From Mucilaginibacter achroorhodeus (lineage in GTDB: Bacteria > Bacteroidota > Bacteroidia > Sphingobacteriales > Sphingobacteriaceae), in contig NZ_VOEI01000002.1 of assembly GCF_007846095.1 (NCBI RefSeq), positions 434,001 through 498,000 on the forward strand: DNA of 64,000 bases, read 5' to 3'. A program made the position numbers and the translations under genes. Positions 18,355 through 27,405 of this stretch are shown here, piece by piece. Numbering within the stretch: position 1 is the stretch's first letter; each line of letters begins with the position of its first letter. The notes under the pieces were generated by a model. The model was not told where the DNA came from, did no database searches, and saw only the letters and a list, made by a program, of their open reading frames with translations.

Positions 18355-19143
18355 ATGAAAAGACGCTCGTTTGTTAAACAATCTATAATTGGCGGGGCTG
18401 TGGCTGCCATTACACCATCCGTTGCTATGTCTCATGCTAAAACTGCTGCTACTGAATATTACGAGTTGCGCGTTTACACCTTTAAGGATGAGCGCCAGCA
18501 GAAACTTACCGAAGATTTTTACCGGGATGTATTTGTCCCGATTGTAAAAAAGCTTACCAACGAGCCGGTTGGAGTATTTACGGAGCTTAGCGCTGCAGGG
18601 CAGAGCAAATTGTTTGTATTGATACCTTACGCCAATTTCGCACAGGTGGACCATCTTTTTGACCTGCTGGAAAGTGATCAAGATTATTGGGCTAAAGGTG
18701 CGGCATATCTTAACGCACCCGCAAATGATCCGGCTTTTGAACAGTTAGATACATCAGTTTTAAAGGCATATAAACATTCTCCGGTTAAGGAGCTGCCCGC
18801 GAAAGAAGAAAGGATTTTTGAACTTCGCCAATATAAAAGCGCCAGCGAGGCTGCGGGCAAAAAGAAAGTAGGGATGTTTAACGACAAAGGCGAGATAGAT
18901 ATTTTTAAACGCCTTGGCTTTAAACCCGTTTTTTTCGGCGAGACTGTGATCGGTGATAACCGCCCTAATCTTACCTATATGGTTACCTTTAAAAACATGG
19001 ACGATAAGGCCGCTCACTGGAAATCATTTGTAGATGATGCCGAGTGGAAAAGGATAAGCGCGCCGGCAGATTATGCCGATGCCCTGCTGGTTTCCAAGAT
19101 CACATCAACCATGCTTAAGCCAACCTCATATTCGTTAATATAG
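18355..19143 (+). CDS. NIPSNAP-family protein with twin-arginine signal
   Basis: 262 residues. The N-terminus MKRRSFVKQSIIGGAVAA is a twin-arginine-like export signal, followed after about residue 32 by two NIPSNAP ferredoxin-like repeats: YYELRVYTFKDERQQKLTEDFY and, near residue 160, RIFELRQYKSASEAAGKKKVGMF. NIPSNAP proteins form small alpha-beta barrels of unknown activity. In Bacteroidota exported versions are common. The gene is 41 bases downstream of the small acidic protein. Confidence 0.85.
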   Translation: MKRRSFVKQSIIGGAVAAITPSVAMSHAKTAATEYYELRVYTFKDERQQKLTEDFYRDVFVPIVKKLTNEPVGVFTELSAAGQSKLFVLIPYANFAQVDHLFDLLESDQDYWAKGAAYLNAPANDPAFEQLDTSVLKAYKHSPVKELPAKEERIFELRQYKSASEAAGKKKVGMFNDKGEIDIFKRLGFKPVFFGETVIGDNRPNLTYMVTFKNMDDKAAHWKSFVDDAEWKRISAPADYADALLVSKITSTMLKPTSYSLI

Positions 19144-19196
19144 ATCTTTACAAACACTTCCATGCTCCAAAGGTTACTTAATAAATAACCTTGAGG

Positions 19197-20174
19197 ATGA
19201 AAGAGATAAGATTAAAAGGGAAAACCATAGTTATAACCGGCGCATCAAGTGGTGCCGGGCGTGCTGCTGCTGTTGAATTTGCACAGCATCAACCCAATTT
19301 AGTACTGGCCTCGCGCAATATTGATGCCCTTGATGAAGTGGCAGAAGAATGCCGCGAGTTTGGTGCAGACGTACTTACCGTTGAAACAGACGTAACAGAC
19401 CCCAAAGCGGTGATAGCTTTAGCCAATACAGCTAATGATTGGCGCAACCGCATTGACGTATGGATAAATAATGCAGGTGTATTAGCTGCCGGTGATTTTG
19501 ACAGTACGCCTATGGAAGTGCATGAGCAGGTTATCAAAACCAACCTGTTGGGCTACATGAACGGCGCACATGCTGTAATGCCTTTTTTTAAATCGCAGCA
19601 TTACGGTACGATCATAAATAATATTTCTGTTGGAGGCTTTACTGCGGTACCCTATGGTGCGGGCTACTCTGCCAGTAAATTCGGACTGACCGGTTTTTCA
19701 GAAGCTTTAAGGGGCGAACTTACTAAATGGCCACACATTCACGTTTGTGACCTGTATCCCGCTTTTTTAGATACTCCCGGCATACAACATGCTGGTAATT
19801 ACACCGGCAAGCAGCTTAGACCTGCCCCGCCGGTGTATGATCCTAAACGCCTTGCAGAGGCCATGGTGAACGTGGCTGACGACCCGAGAACCAGCACTTA
19901 CATAGGCAGTACCTCTTTATTGCTTAAAGTATCACACGCTTTATTCCCCGAGCTAACAACCAAATTAACCGGCTCTATTATGCGCAGGTACTTTAAAGGT
20001 GCAGCGCCGATATCACCAACGAGCGGTAATTTATTCAATACCGTAAAATATGGTATGGCACCATATGGCGGGTTTGGCATTCCGGGCAAGCCAAAGGCAC
20101 ATCGAAAATATATAGCGGCTGGCTTAGCCACAGGCTTGGTGGCCGGATTGTGTTTAACGCTATTTAGAAAATAA
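19197..20174 (+). CDS. Short-chain dehydrogenase/reductase with C-terminal membrane anchor
   Basis: About 325 residues from ATG 19197 (a TTG two codons upstream is less likely). The N-terminus shows the SDR cofactor motif TGASSGAGRAAA, then NNAGVLAAGD, a catalytic serine in NNISVGG and YSASKFG (Y-x3-K). After the SDR core (~250 residues) comes a C-terminal extension with one hydrophobic segment (AAGLATGLVAGLCLTLF), suggesting membrane tethering. The substrate is unknown. Confidence 0.9.
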   Translation: MKEIRLKGKTIVITGASSGAGRAAAVEFAQHQPNLVLASRNIDALDEVAEECREFGADVLTVETDVTDPKAVIALANTANDWRNRIDVWINNAGVLAAGDFDSTPMEVHEQVIKTNLLGYMNGAHAVMPFFKSQHYGTIINNISVGGFTAVPYGAGYSASKFGLTGFSEALRGELTKWPHIHVCDLYPAFLDTPGIQHAGNYTGKQLRPAPPVYDPKRLAEAMVNVADDPRTSTYIGSTSLLLKVSHALFPELTTKLTGSIMRRYFKGAAPISPTSGNLFNTVKYGMAPYGGFGIPGKPKAHRKYIAAGLATGLVAGLCLTLFRK

Positions 20175-20188
20175 TAAAACATTTATAA

Positions 20189-20215
20189 AGGCTGGGGCTC
20201 TCCCAGCCTCTTTTA
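20189..20215. terminator. Rho-independent terminator
   Basis: An 8-bp GC-rich stem (AGGCTGGG / CCCAGCCT) with a 5-base loop is followed by CTTTTATTT. It ends the SDR transcript and lies against the stop of the convergent GNAT gene. Confidence 0.85.
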
Positions 20216-20890
20216 TTTACTTAATACATAGCCCAATATCGGTACGCGTGTTTTGAAACCAATACGTTCGTAAACTTTTATAGCGCCTGTATTTTCCTGT
20301 AAAACATGCAGAAAAGGTATCTTGTCTGCGGCGATGATGCGTCGGGCTTGCTCCAACAGGAGTTTAGCTGCATGCCCTTTTCCGGTGTGTTCCGGGTGAG
20401 TACAAACGGCGCTTATTTCTACATAGGGCAAGGGCTGCATACGATGCCCGGCCATGGCAATCAAATTACCATCGGTGAAAACGCCTGTATAATTACTGAA
20501 ATCGATAGTGCGTTGCAGGAATGGACCAGGATTAGTTAACTTGGTTAACGCCAGCATTTCCTCAACATGCTCATCATCGAGACTGGTTATAGAACTTTCC
20601 ATTTCAGTTGGAGGACTATCTGCCTCATAAACCATCTGGAACATCTTGAAGTGCCTCAACACCTTAAAATAATCAGGGACATTCACTTGTTCAGGAGTAA
20701 AAATTACAAATACCCTATCGTCAGTTGCGTTTTTAAGAAGCGCTTCAAAATCAGCAGCAGAATTGTTTTTCATGCCCGCAAACGGTGCTACATTATCTTT
20801 AAAATAAAAAGCGCCGCCGGCCTCAACTGCTAAATGTTTATTACCTGTTGTTAAAGCGTTGTAGATGGGATTATCGAGTACGTGTGCCAT
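20213..20890 (-). CDS. GNAT-family N-acetyltransferase (FR47-like)
   Basis: About 225 residues starting at MAHVLDNPIYNAL. The C-terminal acetyltransferase core holds ISAVCTHPEHTGKGHAAKLLLEQA, with the H-T-G-K-G-H-A acetyl-CoA loop, followed by PFLHVLQENTGAIKVYERIGFKTR, the typical GNAT C-terminal strand. The N-terminal half is a degenerate second GNAT-like lobe, as in FR47-type enzymes. The substrate is unknown and no linked pathway is seen. Confidence 0.88.
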   Translation of the reverse strand: MAHVLDNPIYNALTTGNKHLAVEAGGAFYFKDNVAPFAGMKNNSAADFEALLKNATDDRVFVIFTPEQVNVPDYFKVLRHFKMFQMVYEADSPPTEMESSITSLDDEHVEEMLALTKLTNPGPFLQRTIDFSNYTGVFTDGNLIAMAGHRMQPLPYVEISAVCTHPEHTGKGHAAKLLLEQARRIIAADKIPFLHVLQENTGAIKVYERIGFKTRVPILGYVLSK

Positions 20891-20959
20891 GGTGAGGCCA
20901 AACTTAAAATATCCCGCACGTAATGGCAACCAGTTAACTGATTATTACCCTAACATGGC

Positions 20960-22399
20960 TTAAAAATCTACTGAATACCGGGTTGAAACCCGCAGGTATG
21001 GGTAGCGCTTGTTAACATCAGGGTGTTCATCGTACTTACCGCGTAGAAACAGGTAACCCGGTTCGGCAGCAAGCGATAGCTTTTTACTAAATGCGTACCG
21101 TGCCTCACTTGTTACGGTATGTAAATAATAGTGTGATTTGTTGCCATTGATGGTATACAGCCATCCGCCGCGGTAATCAATACTCAAAAAGAATTTATCC
21201 ATTAGGTTAAGCCCCGCCCCGCCATTGATCCCAAAGCCCGAGGTATAATCGTAATTTCGACCATTAGCATTATAAGTATTTGGCACTGCTGCCAACAGCG
21301 TTGGGCCTAAGCCTGCATTGGTGTTAAATGTTAGTTTTTTGCTTGCTTGGAAAGTTGAAAACAGATTTGCTTTTACGCTTTGCCCTCCATAAAAGAATGC
21401 CTCATTGCTGATATAATCATAGTTTGCAGATAGGATGATGAGATGCTGCAAGTCGCGATTAGATTTGATTTCCCAACCTGCCAAAGAACCTGAAACACTA
21501 AGCAGGTTAACCAAAGAGCTGTCATCCTGACCCATCTCCACATTGATCATGATATTACTGAAAGGCGTGCGATAATCCTTATAACGGTTACCATAGATCA
21601 ATTTAGCCCTGCCAAAAATACCTGTTTTGCCTTTACCGCTTCCGTTGCCCGTAATACTGCTAAACCTGCGTAAACCCAGGTCGAATTCTGCGGACACCTG
21701 TGTGGAATCGCGATCAGCGGGGTTACCGTACACCTTGCCCCATTTGCCATCAAGCAGACGGTTTAAGCCGTTCATGGGGTTTGCCAGGAATGCTGCAACC
21801 TCCTCCATTTGCCTGCCAAAACCGGTATGGCGGTTATTTACGATCTTGTTTGATAAGCGGTAACTCATCTCCCCCAACACAATACCACCGAAACTGGTAT
21901 TGATAAAGTCGTTTGGCGAAGGCCGTTCATTCTCACCAAAAGTTTCCCAAAAATAACTACCTGCTACCGCTGCCGGCGCCGACTGCCAAAAATTATATCC
22001 GTTGCTTCTGAAGGCACTAAAGTATAAACTCCCCTGGTACGGATGCCCAAACTGGTTGGTGCGAAAAATATCTTTATCCCACTGCCAGCTTCCAGGGTTC
22101 AGATTTCGCCATATGGTTGCCGTAGTTACATTAGAGTAAGGTGCATGCGCAATAAATTTACCATAACTAAACGGTATCACCTGCGCTAAGCCCCATTCGG
22201 CTGCTGCCCTGCCAAAGCGTTTAGTAGTATCGGGCACGGTACCAAAAAAGGGTGTACGTTTTCTGGCTGCCCTGGGCACTGTATCAGTTATAAGTTTCTG
22301 TGCGTCCTGGGCGCGTTGTGCGTAACTATTTACCGGGCAACAAAACCCTGCTGCTATCACTAAAGTAAGGATTGGCTTGTGTAAAAATTTCAATATCAA
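20960..22399 (-). CDS. DUF3943 outer-membrane protein
   Basis: 479 residues with a signal peptide (LTLVIAAGFCCPVNSYAQ). The central region holds DUF3943 hallmarks: NQFGHPYQGSLYFSAFRSNGYNFWQS, WETFGENERPSPNDFINTSFGGIVLGEMSYRLS and FLANPMNGLNRLLDG. The remainder is amphipathic beta-strand ending in an aromatic residue, consistent with an outer-membrane barrel. Function unknown. The 333-base stretch between this gene and the histidine kinase holds a promoter for the latter and nothing else I can identify. Confidence 0.85.
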   Translation of the reverse strand: MILKFLHKPILTLVIAAGFCCPVNSYAQRAQDAQKLITDTVPRAARKRTPFFGTVPDTTKRFGRAAAEWGLAQVIPFSYGKFIAHAPYSNVTTATIWRNLNPGSWQWDKDIFRTNQFGHPYQGSLYFSAFRSNGYNFWQSAPAAVAGSYFWETFGENERPSPNDFINTSFGGIVLGEMSYRLSNKIVNNRHTGFGRQMEEVAAFLANPMNGLNRLLDGKWGKVYGNPADRDSTQVSAEFDLGLRRFSSITGNGSGKGKTGIFGRAKLIYGNRYKDYRTPFSNIMINVEMGQDDSSLVNLLSVSGSLAGWEIKSNRDLQHLIILSANYDYISNEAFFYGGQSVKANLFSTFQASKKLTFNTNAGLGPTLLAAVPNTYNANGRNYDYTSGFGINGGAGLNLMDKFFLSIDYRGGWLYTINGNKSHYYLHTVTSEARYAFSKKLSLAAEPGYLFLRGKYDEHPDVNKRYPYLRVSTRYSVDF

Positions 22400-22673
22400 T
22401 GGCTTTAAGGTAAAGTAATTGGCAACCCTGTGTTAAAAAATCACCAATAAATGCTATAAGCAGTTAATAAGGAAAATAGTTTTATTTTTTTAGCGCTTAC
22501 AACAACTGGTGGTAAGATGTATGAGTACAACTATACCCTTCTACGCTAAAGGTTTATCGTCATTTGTCAAAAATTCAAAGTTCAAAAGCTCAACTCATTG
22601 ACTATCAGATAATCCATTCATAGCTTCGCGTTATCAAGACTAAGAAATTTTTTATATTCATAAGATAAAAGCA

Positions 22674-22704
22674 CTTGCCAAATTGCGGGGATTTTTTATA
22701 TTTG
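22674..22704 (+). promoter_or_regulatory. Bacteroidota-type promoter of the PAS histidine kinase gene
   Basis: cTTG at 22674-22677 and TATATTTG at 22697-22704 are separated by 19 bases, matching the TTTG-N19-TAnnTTTG promoter pattern of this phylum. The predicted transcript would start near 22710 and reach the TTG start codon after a short leader. Confidence 0.55.
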
Positions 22705-22732
22705 AATGGGTAATTAAACTATTGAAGATCAC

Positions 22733-24556
22733 TTGGAGCCAGCAGAATACACCTTTAGGGAATTGGTGAACTTATCGCCGTTTCCTGTATATTTATGTAC
22801 CGGCGAAGACTTGGTGATCACAGTAGCTAACAGCGCCACATTAAAAGCCTGGGGGCGGGATTCTTCCGTAATTGGCAAACCCATAGCCGTTGCCCTTCCC
22901 GAGCTTAACAGTCAACCATTTTTAGGTTATTTGCAAAACGTTTTTCTTACGGGCAAGCCGCATCAAACCGATATTTCGCGAATTGATCTTATGCGCAACG
23001 GCACAATGCAAACCTTTTATTACAAATTCAATTACCTGCCAATGCGCAACTCCGAAGGCAAGATCTTTGGTGTTGCAGCATTTAATACTGAAGTGACCGA
23101 ATTAGAGCGTGCGAAGCAGGAAGTAGAAGAAAGCCGGATGGCACTTTACAATCTGATAAGGCAGGCCCCCATTGGTATCTGCATCATCCGCGCGGCTGAT
23201 GTGGTAATTGACGTGGTAAATGAGTCATACCTTGAACTTATTGGCAAAAAGCGGCGCGAGGTAGAAGGCCAAAACATGTGGGATGCAGTGCCTGAGGCCA
23301 AAGATATTTATGCGCCGATAATGGATGGCGTAATAAAAACCGGCAGGCCATTTGAAGCCAAAGAGGCGGAAATTACGCTGATACGCAACGGTGTGCCTGA
23401 AAAGGTGTTTATTGATTTTGTATACGAGCCGGTAGATCATTTTGATGGTACAATAAACGCTATAATGGTTATTGCTTTTGAGGTTACCGATAAAGTAATG
23501 GCACGGCGGGCTATTGAGGATATTGAGGAGCGCAACCGTTTGGCTATTGATGCTGCCGAAATTGGCACGTTTGATTTTGATATAGTTAATACCACGGCCA
23601 TCACTTCTGACAGGTTTAACCAGATCTTTGGTCACGATGCGCCGGTAAGTCACTTCCGTTTGTTAGACGCTTTTCATCCTGAAGATAAGCACATACGGGA
23701 ACGAGCACATCAGGAAGCGATCCGCACTGGGTCTCTATTTTATGAAGCCAGGATTTTGCACCCCGATGACTCCCTGCATTGGATACGGGTGCAAGGTAAG
23801 ATCTATTACGATAAAGCTCAAAAACCTGTACGTATATTGGGAACGGTACTGGATATTACCGAATTTAAACGCTTGCAGCAACAGAAGGACGATTTTATAA
23901 GTGTAGCCAGCCACGAACTGAAAACACCTATGACATCCATCAAAGCATCCATACAGATATTGGATAAGTTGATCAGGACTGGAAATAATCCCGAAAAGAT
24001 CTCAACCTTTATTGATAAGGCCAGCACCAGTCTTAACAAAATGCAGCACCTGGTAGAGAGCCTGCTTAATGTATCGCGTATAAGTGCCGGGCAGTTGGAA
24101 CTAACCAAAAGCAGGTTCAATGTGGCCGAGATGATAAATGAAAGTTGCGATTACGTGCGGCTTGCCGGCGACCACGAGGTTAAGATAAACGGTGACAAAG
24201 GGCTTGAGGTTGTTGCCGATAAACAAAAAATTGAGCAGGTATTAGTAAACCTGATAAACAACGCTGTTAAATATGCGCCATGCTCAAAGCAGATCATCAT
24301 TGAGTTTGCCCAACGAAAATCAACCGTAAAAATTTCTGTGCAAGATTTTGGAGAGGGCATTTTATCTGACAAGATCCCGCACCTGTTCGAGCGTTATTAT
24401 CGTGTCGAGTCCTCCGGTGTTCAGTATTCAGGGCTGGGTTTGGGTTTATATATCAGCGCTGAGATTGTTGAACGACATGGCGGCAAAATTGGCGCAACCA
24501 GCGAAACCGGGCAAGGCAGCACCTTTTGGTTTACGCTGCCCGTAGTTGAAGATTAA
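22733..24556 (+). CDS. Multi-PAS sensor histidine kinase
   Basis: 607 residues starting with TTG at 22733; the frame is closed by a stop 16 bases upstream and there is no ATG before the first PAS domain. Three PAS domains follow one another: residues ~10-125, ~135-255 and ~262-380 (the last with IRVQGKIYYDKAQKPVRILGTVLDITEFK). Then come the HisKA helix with SHELKTPMTS (phospho-histidine ~393) and the HATPase domain with N box NLINNAVKYAP, G1 DFGEGI and G2 GLGLGLYIS. No membrane segments are present, so it senses cytoplasmic signals. No response regulator lies next to it. The stop overlaps that of map on the other strand. Confidence 0.93.
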   Translation: MEPAEYTFRELVNLSPFPVYLCTGEDLVITVANSATLKAWGRDSSVIGKPIAVALPELNSQPFLGYLQNVFLTGKPHQTDISRIDLMRNGTMQTFYYKFNYLPMRNSEGKIFGVAAFNTEVTELERAKQEVEESRMALYNLIRQAPIGICIIRAADVVIDVVNESYLELIGKKRREVEGQNMWDAVPEAKDIYAPIMDGVIKTGRPFEAKEAEITLIRNGVPEKVFIDFVYEPVDHFDGTINAIMVIAFEVTDKVMARRAIEDIEERNRLAIDAAEIGTFDFDIVNTTAITSDRFNQIFGHDAPVSHFRLLDAFHPEDKHIRERAHQEAIRTGSLFYEARILHPDDSLHWIRVQGKIYYDKAQKPVRILGTVLDITEFKRLQQQKDDFISVASHELKTPMTSIKASIQILDKLIRTGNNPEKISTFIDKASTSLNKMQHLVESLLNVSRISAGQLELTKSRFNVAEMINESCDYVRLAGDHEVKINGDKGLEVVADKQKIEQVLVNLINNAVKYAPCSKQIIIEFAQRKSTVKISVQDFGEGILSDKIPHLFERYYRVESSGVQYSGLGLGLYISAEIVERHGGKIGATSETGQGSTFWFTLPVVED

Positions 24557-25317
24557 TCCCAAATACCGTTTTTATCTGTGAAAATAAATGGTTCGCCCCC
24601 TGTAACCATAATGGTATGCTCGTGCTGTGCCACAAATCCGCCTTTGTTACCTATAAGCGTCCAGCCATCATCCTGCGTCTCTGCAATGGTAGATCTCGTT
24701 GAGATAAATGTTTCAATAGCCACAACGGAGTTCTTTTTGAAACGGGTTGTATTAAACCGATCGCAATAATTTGCGATCTCGTGCGGCTCCTCATGCAAAC
24801 CACGGCCTATGCCATGGCCGGTTAGATTCTTGATTACTGTGTAACCCATTTTTTTAGCTTCAGTCTCTATCAATTTACCAATTTCAGAAATCCTTACACC
24901 GCCTTTTATATTGCTGATGGCTCTTTTCAATATTTCTTTAGATGCATTAACTAATTTGCCGTGGCCGTAAATGTCATCACCCAAAATAAATGAACCGCCG
25001 TTATCAGCCCAAAACCCATTTAGTTCCGCAGAAACATCGATGTTAACCAGATCACCTTCTTGTAAGATCCGATTTTCAGATGGTATACCATGTGCAACCT
25101 CTTCATTTACACTGATGCAGGTAAATCCCGGAAATTTGTAGGTAAGATGAGGTGCCGAATTAGCGCCCATTTCTTCCAACAATTTGCGGCCAAGATCATC
25201 AAGTTCTTTGGTAGATATGCCTGGCTTGGCATGTTCGCGCATTTTCCTGAGCGTTATAGCTACTGCATCGCTTATTTTCTGTATACCGGCTTTTTCTTCG
25301 TCAGTTGATATTAACAT
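24553..25317 (-). CDS. map: Methionine aminopeptidase type I
   Basis: 254 residues, the family length. It removes the N-terminal methionine from new proteins. Metal ligands are visible in NIDVSAELNGFWADNG (two aspartates), the TGHGIGRGLHEEP histidine segment, AIETFIS and the C-terminal QHEHTIMVT. The HGIPSE segment precedes the first ligand group. It is monocistronic here, away from the ribosomal protein operon where map often sits, so the genome may hold a second copy. It is convergent with the histidine kinase and their stop codons overlap. Confidence 0.95.
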   Translation of the reverse strand: MLISTDEEKAGIQKISDAVAITLRKMREHAKPGISTKELDDLGRKLLEEMGANSAPHLTYKFPGFTCISVNEEVAHGIPSENRILQEGDLVNIDVSAELNGFWADNGGSFILGDDIYGHGKLVNASKEILKRAISNIKGGVRISEIGKLIETEAKKMGYTVIKNLTGHGIGRGLHEEPHEIANYCDRFNTTRFKKNSVVAIETFISTRSTIAETQDDGWTLIGNKGGFVAQHEHTIMVTGGEPFIFTDKNGIWD

Positions 25318-25477
25318 CGTTAACTTTTGTGGAATGCAAATTTAACAATAAATACATTTTTTAAGGTTTACCGACAGTCAGATTACTTTTTTGTCATTTA
25401 AACCTACAGCGAATATGGAGCAGTTGTGACATTTGTTTTATAGTACCTGTGTATTTTTGATCGTTAATTTTGTTACA

Positions 25478-26122
25478 ATGTTAAAGAACGTTCTAAGCCT
25501 TGCAATTGCTATCAGTATTTCTTTTTCTGCGTTTGCTCAAACCGACTGGCTGCTAAGATCAAACACAAATGGAATAAAGGTTTACACAGGCAGCATTACC
25601 AATTCAAAATTTAAAGCCATAAAGGTTGAGTGCACGTTTAATGCCAGCCCCGCTCAAATAACTGCGGTGCTGCTTGACGTAAACACCTGTACAGAATGGG
25701 TTTACCACACCAAATCAATTAAACTACTAAAGCAACCTGCAGCTAACGAGTTATACTATTATTCGGAAGTTAGCTTGCCTTGGCCGGCTTCAAACCGTGA
25801 TTTTACAGCGCATTTGACTGCGACACAAAATCCCGAAACCAAAGTAGTTACTGTGAACGGCCCCGCTGTTGACGGACTTGTACCTGTTAAAGAAGATATC
25901 GTTAGGGTTACTGAATCAACCGGGAAATGGGTTATCGCACCCGTAGAGGGCGGTCGATCAAAGGTTGAGTATACCTTGCACGTAAATCCTGCAGGTGCAT
26001 TACCTGCCTGGCTGGTAAACCTGTTTGCTACCGAAGGCCCAACCAAAAGCTTTGAAGGCTTGCGCAGGCAATTGCAGAAACCGCAGTTTAAAAATAGTAC
26101 TCTCGCGTTTATTAAAAATTAG
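25478..26122 (+). CDS. Exported START-domain lipid-binding-like protein
   Basis: About 214 residues from ATG 25478, which gives a clean signal peptide (MLKNVLSLAIAISISFSAFAQ); the longer frame starts upstream at a TTG. The mature part has the START/SRPBCC layout: NGIKVYTGSITNSKFKAIKVECTFNASPAQITAVLLDVNTCTEWVYHTK, a central LPWPASNRDFTAHL strand and a C-terminal helix with WLVNLFATEGPTKSFEGLR. START folds bind lipids or hydrophobic ligands. Its stop overlaps that of the convergent O-acetyltransferase. Confidence 0.85.
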   Translation: MLKNVLSLAIAISISFSAFAQTDWLLRSNTNGIKVYTGSITNSKFKAIKVECTFNASPAQITAVLLDVNTCTEWVYHTKSIKLLKQPAANELYYYSEVSLPWPASNRDFTAHLTATQNPETKVVTVNGPAVDGLVPVKEDIVRVTESTGKWVIAPVEGGRSKVEYTLHVNPAGALPAWLVNLFATEGPTKSFEGLRRQLQKPQFKNSTLAFIKN

Positions 26123-26685
26123 TTCTCATCGCTGTGCTCCAGCTTTCTGATAATTGTGGCGGGGTTACCTACTGCTAAGGAGTCATCAGGAATATCCTTT
26201 GTAACTACCGCCCCTGCCCCTATCACGCAGCGGTTTCCTATGGTAACACCAGGGCAGATAATGGCGCCTCCGCCGATCCAGCAATCGTTACCGATAGTAA
26301 CTGGTTTGCCGCTTTCCTGGCTCCGCCTCAATACAGCATCCAAGGGATGGGTTGCTGTGTAAACCTGCACCGCAGGAGCAAAAAACACATTGTTGCCAAT
26401 GGTTACTTTACAAACATCAAGCACCACACAGCTAACGTTAAAGTATACATTGTCGCCTGTCACTATGTTGTATCCGTAGTCGGCATGGAAAGGTGGTTCT
26501 ATGTACAGGTTTTTACCGGCGTTGGGTATCAACTCGGCCAGTATATCATCGGTAGCCTCGTCAACGACAAACTCATCAATGTTTAATTTTTTTAAAAGTT
26601 GCTTGCAACGTTTACGCTCTTCGGCCAGTTCGGGGTCATTGGCGATGTAGGGTTGCCCGGCTATCATTTTTTCTTTCTCGGTCAT
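26119..26685 (-). CDS. maa: Sugar O-acetyltransferase (maltose/galactoside acetyltransferase family)
   Basis: 188 residues. The N-terminal Mac domain (TEKEKMIAGQPYIANDPELAEERKRCKQLLKKLN) is followed by a left-handed beta-helix of hexapeptide repeats (IGNNVFFAPAVQVYTATHPLD, IGNDCWIGGGAIICPGVTIGNRCVIGAGAVVTKDIPDDSLAVGNPA). The catalytic histidine is in ATHPLD (~residue 114). Such trimeric enzymes move acetyl from acetyl-CoA to sugars. A broad specificity is usual. Confidence 0.93.
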   Translation of the reverse strand: MTEKEKMIAGQPYIANDPELAEERKRCKQLLKKLNIDEFVVDEATDDILAELIPNAGKNLYIEPPFHADYGYNIVTGDNVYFNVSCVVLDVCKVTIGNNVFFAPAVQVYTATHPLDAVLRRSQESGKPVTIGNDCWIGGGAIICPGVTIGNRCVIGAGAVVTKDIPDDSLAVGNPATIIRKLEHSDEN

Positions 26686-26723
26686 TTGGATATGGCTTGT
26701 CTATCTGCAAGATATATAAATTA

Positions 26724-27302
26724 TTAATCAGCAAATAGCCGTACTGTTTTAACGTAACGTTTTTTGTAGTATTCGTTTAATGGTGTTTCTACAACGCCCT
26801 TATTGTTGTGGCCGGATGTTGAATGGATAAAAATCGTAGAATCCGGAGAATGAAAAGCAATAATACCCATGTGGCCAACATCCCTGTCTGTTTCATCGGT
26901 GCCGGTGAATAGTATCAGGTCGCCGGGTTTGGCTGCGTTGATATCAACATCACGTTTTACGTGCAAAAAATCAAATGAACGCCTCGGCACAATAATGCCG
27001 AAGTGATTGAACACATAAGTAATGAAGCCGGAACAATCAAAACCTTGCGTTGGATCTGTTGAGGCATATTTGTATGGTATTCCCTTTAATTTCTGTGCGA
27101 AAGAGACTAATTCTAAGGGCTTTAAATTGCCTACATCAACTTTGGTGAACAGCCCCGCGCTATCCGGCAAAGCCGACGGCAGGGTATCTCTCCTGTTATT
27201 AGCAACGGTGTCGCCGCCCGCAGTTATTACGTAGGTAGGTTCGGGGTTATGGCAGGCTGCCAAACCAAAGATCAGTAACAGATAAGGAATTACGCGTTGC
27301 AC
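26724..27302 (-). CDS. NlpC/P60 lipoprotein peptidase
   Basis: 192 residues starting at GTG. The N-terminus is a lipoprotein signal (LLLIFGLAAC, cysteine ~17). The NlpC/P60 domain shows the catalytic cysteine in FDCSGFITYVF (~residue 91), histidine in VGHMGIIAF (~145) and the polar residue in FIHSTSG (~157). Family enzymes cleave peptidoglycan stem peptides, commonly gamma-D-Glu-diaminopimelate bonds. Probably anchored in the envelope. It is monocistronic, with the alcohol dehydrogenase terminator behind it. Confidence 0.92.
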   Translation of the reverse strand: MQRVIPYLLLIFGLAACHNPEPTYVITAGGDTVANNRRDTLPSALPDSAGLFTKVDVGNLKPLELVSFAQKLKGIPYKYASTDPTQGFDCSGFITYVFNHFGIIVPRRSFDFLHVKRDVDINAAKPGDLILFTGTDETDRDVGHMGIIAFHSPDSTIFIHSTSGHNNKGVVETPLNEYYKKRYVKTVRLFAD

Positions 27303-27348
27303 ATGAACAATACAGTTGATTTGCCAATAAGTTCATGGACAAATAAAT

Positions 27349-27378
27349 AAGGCGAACAACCAAACGGTTATTCGCCTT
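27349..27378 (-). terminator. Terminator after the alcohol dehydrogenase gene
   Basis: The hairpin pairs AAGGCGAACAACC with GGTTATTCGCCTT around a 4-base loop, 28 bases after the alcohol dehydrogenase stop (reading the minus strand), followed by a T-rich stretch. Confidence 0.8.
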
Positions 27379-27405
27379 TAATGAATTTATTAAACCGATA
27401 AGCGC

